The translations under genes were made by a program, and so were the position numbers. DNA of 64,000 nucleotides, taken from assembly GCA_001313365.1 (NCBI GenBank), contig BBFS01000001.1, positions 159,847 through 223,846 of the forward strand, written 5' to 3'. A model generated the notes under the pieces. The model was not told where the DNA came from. It was given only the letters and a program-made list of their open reading frames with translations, and ran no database searches. This document shows, piece by piece, positions 60,657-64,000 of this stretch (position 1 is the stretch's first letter; each line of letters starts with the position of its first letter). Source of the stretch: Paenarthrobacter nitroguajacolicus JCM 14115. Lineage in GTDB: Bacteria > Actinomycetota > Actinomycetes > Actinomycetales > Micrococcaceae.

Positions 60657-61774
60657 ATGTCTACAACTCCCACACAGCAGCTCTCAGACGCCGGCGTCTC
60701 CATCTGGCTTGATGACCTTTCCCGCAACCGCTTGGAGACGGGCACCCTGCAGAAGCTCATCGACGAGAAGAACGTTGTTGGTGTGACCACCAACCCGTCG
60801 ATCTTCCACGCCGCCATCACTGCCGGCACGGATTACGACGCCACCATCGCAGCGCAGGCCGCGGCCGGTGCCAGCGTCGAAGAAACGATCTTCGAAATCA
60901 CCACCACGGACGTCGCTGACGCCTGCGATCTCTTCGCTCCCATCGCCGCCGCCACCAAGGGTGTGGATGGCCGCGTCTCCATCGAGGTTGACCCCCGCCT
61001 TGCTTGGGATACCGCAGGAACCATCGCCGAGGCCAAGCACCTCTACGCCAAGGTCAACAAGGACAACGTCCACATCAAGATCCCGGCAACGCTTGAAGCC
61101 TCGAAGCCATCACGGCTACGCTGGCCGAGGGCATCAGCGTCAACGTGACCTTGATCTTCTCCCTGGAGCGCTACCGCGCGGTCATCAACGCTTTCCAGTC
61201 CGGCCTTGAGCAGGCCAAGGAGAACGGCCACGACCTCTCCAAGATCCACTCCGTGGCATCGTTCTTCGTGTCCCGCGTTGACTCCGAGATCGACAAGCGC
61301 CTTGACGCCATCGGCACCGATGAACCAAGGCACTCAAGGCAAAGCCGGCGTCGCGAACGCACGCCTCGCGTACCAGGTCTACGAAGAGCTCTTCTCCACA
61401 GAGCGCTGGGCAGTGCTGGCCGAGGCCGGCGCGCTCCCCCCCAGCGTCCTCTGTGGGCCTCCACCGGCGTGAAGGACCCGGCCTACCCGGACACCCTCTA
61501 CGTGACCGAGCTCGTCGCAGCAGGCGTGGTCAACACCATGCCGGAAAAGACGCTCGACGCCACGTTCGATCACGGCGTCGTTACCGGTGACACCATCACC
61601 GGCACCTACGACGAAGCGAACGAGACCCTCAACGCCCTCGAAGCCCTCGGCGTCTCCTACAACGACGTCGTCACCCTCCTCGAGACCGAAGGCCTCGAGA
61701 AGTTCGTAGGCTCCTGGAAGGAACTCCTCGCCGACGTCGAAGGCGCACTCGTCACCGCACGGAAGGCTTCCTAA
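60657..61774 (+). CDS. tal: Transaldolase
   Basis: About 370 residues. [56 protein letters not shown], the Schiff-base Lys in [20 protein letters not shown] (frame repair near 61105), [20 protein letters not shown], and [21 protein letters not shown] strong AAGGAGAAAAACAC precedes ATG 60657. Breaks lie near 61105, 61325 and 61435. It is 33 bases after tkt and six before pgi, so the four sugar genes form one operon. Confidence 0.97.
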
Positions 61775-61780
61775 CCCATC

Positions 61781-63409
61781 ATGAGCACAATCAGCTACGA
61801 CGCCAGCGGTGCTGCCCAAGAGGCCATCGCCCAGCACATTGACAGCCTGGTCGAGGAAAAGATCGCAACCCGGATTTTCGCGAAAGACCACACTCTATGG
61901 GGTCCTGAAGCGGAGTCTGAGTCGGCGATTCGTCTCGGATGGGTAGAGGCTGCCACCGTGTCCCAACCTCTGGTCGAAGGCATTCTGGAACTTCGCGATG
62001 CCCTCCGCGCCGACGGCGTCTCACGCATTGTCCTGTGCGGCATGGGTGGGTCTTCGTTGGCTCCCGAGGTCATTGCCGGCACTGCCGGCGTCGAGCTGAC
62101 TGTTTTGGACAGCACTGATCCTGAACAGGTTAGTGCGGCCTTGGCGGACCGCTTGGCGGAAACAGCCATCGTCGTTTCTTCCAAGTCCGGCTCCACCGTG
62201 GAAACTGACTCCCAGCGCCGCGTGTTCGAGAAGGCGTTCAATGATGCCGGTATCGACGCCAAGAGCAGGATCATCATTGTCACCGACCCGGGTTCTCCGC
62301 TGGATAAGTCTTCCCGCGAAGCCGGCTACCGTGCAGTGTTCAACGCTGACCCCAACGTTGGCGGCCGTTTCTCGGCGCTGACCGCATTTGGCTTGGTGCC
62401 TTGCGGGCTGGCCGGCGTGGACATCCAGGCGTTCCTGGACGAAGCAGAAGAGGCTGCTGAGATCCTCAACGAGGACTCAGCTGACAACATCGGTCTGGCG
62501 CTCGGCATCGCCTCGGTGGTACCACCCCCGCTGCGCAACAAGATCGTCATCGCCGAGGACGGATCAGGCATAGTCGGTTTCGCCGACTGGGCCGAACAGC
62601 TTATCGCTGAATCCACAGGCAAGCTGGCACCGGCGTGCTGCCGGTCGTAGCAGGCCCGGAATCCCCCGGAAGCTTGAACGGTGCCGAAGACATCCTGGTG
62701 GTCCGGCTGGTGGACGCCGATGCGGACGTAGAACTTCGTGAAAACGAGGTTGCCATTGCCGGTGGACTGGCCTCGCAGATGTTTGTGTGGGAGTTTGCCA
62801 CCGCCGTGGCGGGTCGCCTGCTGGGCATCAACCCGTTTGACCAGCCCGACGTCGAGGCCGCCAAGTGGCCGCGCGCGGCTTGCTGGACGCACGCCCTGAG
62901 CCGACTCCGGCTGCGTTCACCGACGGTGCGGTGGAAGTTCGCGGCGCGACTGGCTCGGCTCTGCCTCCACTGTTTCCGAAGCCGTGCAGGCGCTCCTTGA
63001 CCAGCTCGGCACGGACGGTTACTTGAGCGTTCAGGCCTATCTTGACCGCATTTCCCATGCGCCGCTTGAAGGCATCCGTGACGAACTCGCCGCCGTCAGC
63101 GGCGTCCGGTGACGTTCGGTTGGGGGCCCGCGGTTCCTGCACTCCACTGGCCAGTTCCACAAGGGTGGACCGGCCATCGGAGTGTTCCTGCAGGTCACTG
63201 CAGCATCCTCCACTGATCTTGAGATCCCGGAGCGGCCCTTCACGTTCGGTCAGCTCATTGCTGCCCAGGCCTCGGGCGACGCCCAGGTCCTGGAAGGCCA
63301 TGGCCGCCCGGTATTGCGCCTGCACCTCACTGAGCGCGCTGCGGGCGTAGCCCAACTCCAGGAAGTCGTCGCTGCGTTGGCCAACCAGGCTAGCGCACTC
63401 GAAAGCTAA
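61781..63409 (+). CDS. pgi: Glucose-6-phosphate isomerase
   Basis: About 540 residues of the actinobacterial pgi type. IVLCGMGGSSLAPEVIAGTA, the sugar-phosphate SIS loop VVSSKSGSTVETDSQRRVFE, VTDPGSPLDKSSREAGYRAV, NIGLALGIASVVPPPLRNKI, LLGINPFDQPDVEAAK, and near the C-terminus STGQFHKGGPAIGVFLQV. The PPP in VVPPPL is real family sequence. The first 280 codons are clean. Breaks lie near 62628, 62868, 62970 and 63110-63125. Confidence 0.95.
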
Positions 63410-63424
63410 GGCACAGAACCAAAC

Positions 63425-64000
63425 ATGCCAGAAACTGAAAACGGCAGGAAGAACGCCGGTCTCCGGAATCCTTTGCGGGATCCGCGGGATCGGCGCCTGA
63501 ATCGTATTGCCGGGCCGTCGTCGTTGGTGTTCTTCGGAGTCACTGGTGACCTTGCCCGTAAGAAGCTGATGCCGGCGGTCTATGACCTTGCCAACCGTGG
63601 GTTGTTGCCGCCGAGTTTTGCTTTGGTCGGTTTCGGCCGTCGCGAGTGGGACAACGCGGATTTCGCGGCCGAGGTCAAGGAAAACGTCAAGGCCCATGCC
63701 CGGACGAAGTTCGATGAAGCGGTGTGGGAGCAGTTGGCTTCGGGTATCCGTTTTGTTCGGGGGGGCGAGTTCGACGACGATGACGCTTTCGAGCGTCTCG
63801 GTGATGTTCTTGATGAGCTGGATGAGACCCGTGGCACCCGCGGTAATCATGGTTTCTATTTGTCGATCCCGCCCAAGGCGTTCGAGCAGGTCTGCCGGCA
63901 GTTGTCCAAGCACGGCCTGGCGCAGGCCAAGCCGGGTCAGTGGCGTCGTGTGGTGATCGAGAAGCCGTTCGGGCACGATCTCGAGTCGGCCCGGCAGTTG
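63425..64000 (+). CDS. zwf: Glucose-6-phosphate dehydrogenase, N-terminal part, cut by window edge
   Basis: 192 codons in one frame up to the edge. The nucleotide loop is SLVFFGVTGDLARKKLMPAV; LPPSFALVGFGRREWDNADF follows; SIPPKAFEQVCRQLSKHGLA and RVVIEKPFGHDLESARQL at the right edge is the EKPFG motif. It oxidises glucose 6-phosphate with NADP at the entry of the pentose phosphate pathway. FVRGGEFDDD has an extra Gly from the G7 at 63759-63765 (relatives read VRGEFD). It is 15 bases after pgi. Confidence 0.96.
   Translation, partial: MPETENGRKNAGLRNPLRDPRDRRLNRIAGPSSLVFFGVTGDLARKKLMPAVYDLANRGLLPPSFALVGFGRREWDNADFAAEVKENVKAHARTKFDEAVWEQLASGIRFVRGGEFDDDDAFERLGDVLDELDETRGTRGNHGFYLSIPPKAFEQVCRQLSKHGLAQAKPGQWRRVVIEKPFGHDLESARQL

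Noticed and set aside
1..64000. Mass pseudogene formation (genome decay)
   Set aside because: Essential genes (glgC, sufD, tkt, ctaB) are hit as often as others, the shifts lie mostly in G/C runs, and between the shifts the proteins are perfectly conserved. Decay would also bring stops and substitutions.
1..64000. Phase variation or programmed frameshifting through the G/C tracts
   Set aside because: Contingency tracts are found in a few surface genes, not in every gene and a tRNA. No slippery-site plus hairpin pattern repeats at the breaks.

Overview
This is a 64 kb piece of a high-GC actinobacterial chromosome, most like Arthrobacter or Paenarthrobacter (Micrococcaceae). The pointers are a sufR-B-D-Rieske-C-SufT operon, divergent glgA/glgC, ctaA facing away from ctaB, a tkt-tal-pgi-zwf cluster, a type B (cysteine-free) L31, many GTG/TTG starts and ATGA overlaps. 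There are no rRNA genes, CRISPR arrays, transposases or phage genes; one tRNA (Leu, GAG) is present.

The sequence carries a strong signature of its own. It is full of G or C runs of exactly seven (sometimes six or eight) where protein families, and the tRNA T-arm, call for four or five, and it has scattered one-base losses and gains in short runs. In-frame expansions appear as doubled PP or GG; the others shift the frame, so most conserved genes look broken. I read this as base-calling or assembly error, not gene decay. Coordinates below therefore run from the biological start to the biological stop across the breaks.

Layout. 1-2.9 kb: end of a polysaccharide locus (oxidoreductase, polyprenyl glycosylphosphotransferase) and two small genes. 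2.9-12.5 kb: acyl-CoA dehydrogenase, M20 peptidase, tRNA-Leu, then a lipid module: thiolase, long FabG and MaoC in one operon, divergent from a TetR regulator and an acyl-CoA oxidase-type gene, with a 31-bp palindrome between. 12.6-16.9 kb: glycogen genes and an unusual zinc-ribbon SDR. 17-20.4 kb: ATP-grasp / alpha-E / transglutaminase triad. 20.5-28.2 kb: YeiH exporter, PepN, a lipoate ligase-like protein, L31, SpoU methylase, SafE transporter, ABC ATPase. 28.3-32.1 kb: serB, a roadblock/LC7 gene, and a lone sugar-ABC ATPase; two AT-rich gaps here share a 60-nt element. 32-37.7 kb: two SDRs, DUF3099, small Cys protein, SURF1, YbaK, ABC-F. 38-43.6 kb: biotin ECF transporter, thiolase, AMP-ligase, YpfJ-like metalloprotease. 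43.7-48.9 kb: suf operon with an iron-box-like site upstream. 49-51.8 kb: ABC exporter and ctaA. 51.8-56.2 kb: a five-gene operon of an I36/beta-gamma-crystallin-like secreted protein, lipoprotein, adaptor, ABC ATPase and permease, facing a lone TOPRIM gene. 57-64 kb: ctaB, tkt, tal, pgi and the start of zwf.

The best candidate for an undescribed system is the 51.8-56.2 kb cassette. The shared 60-nt element and the ATP-grasp triad come next.
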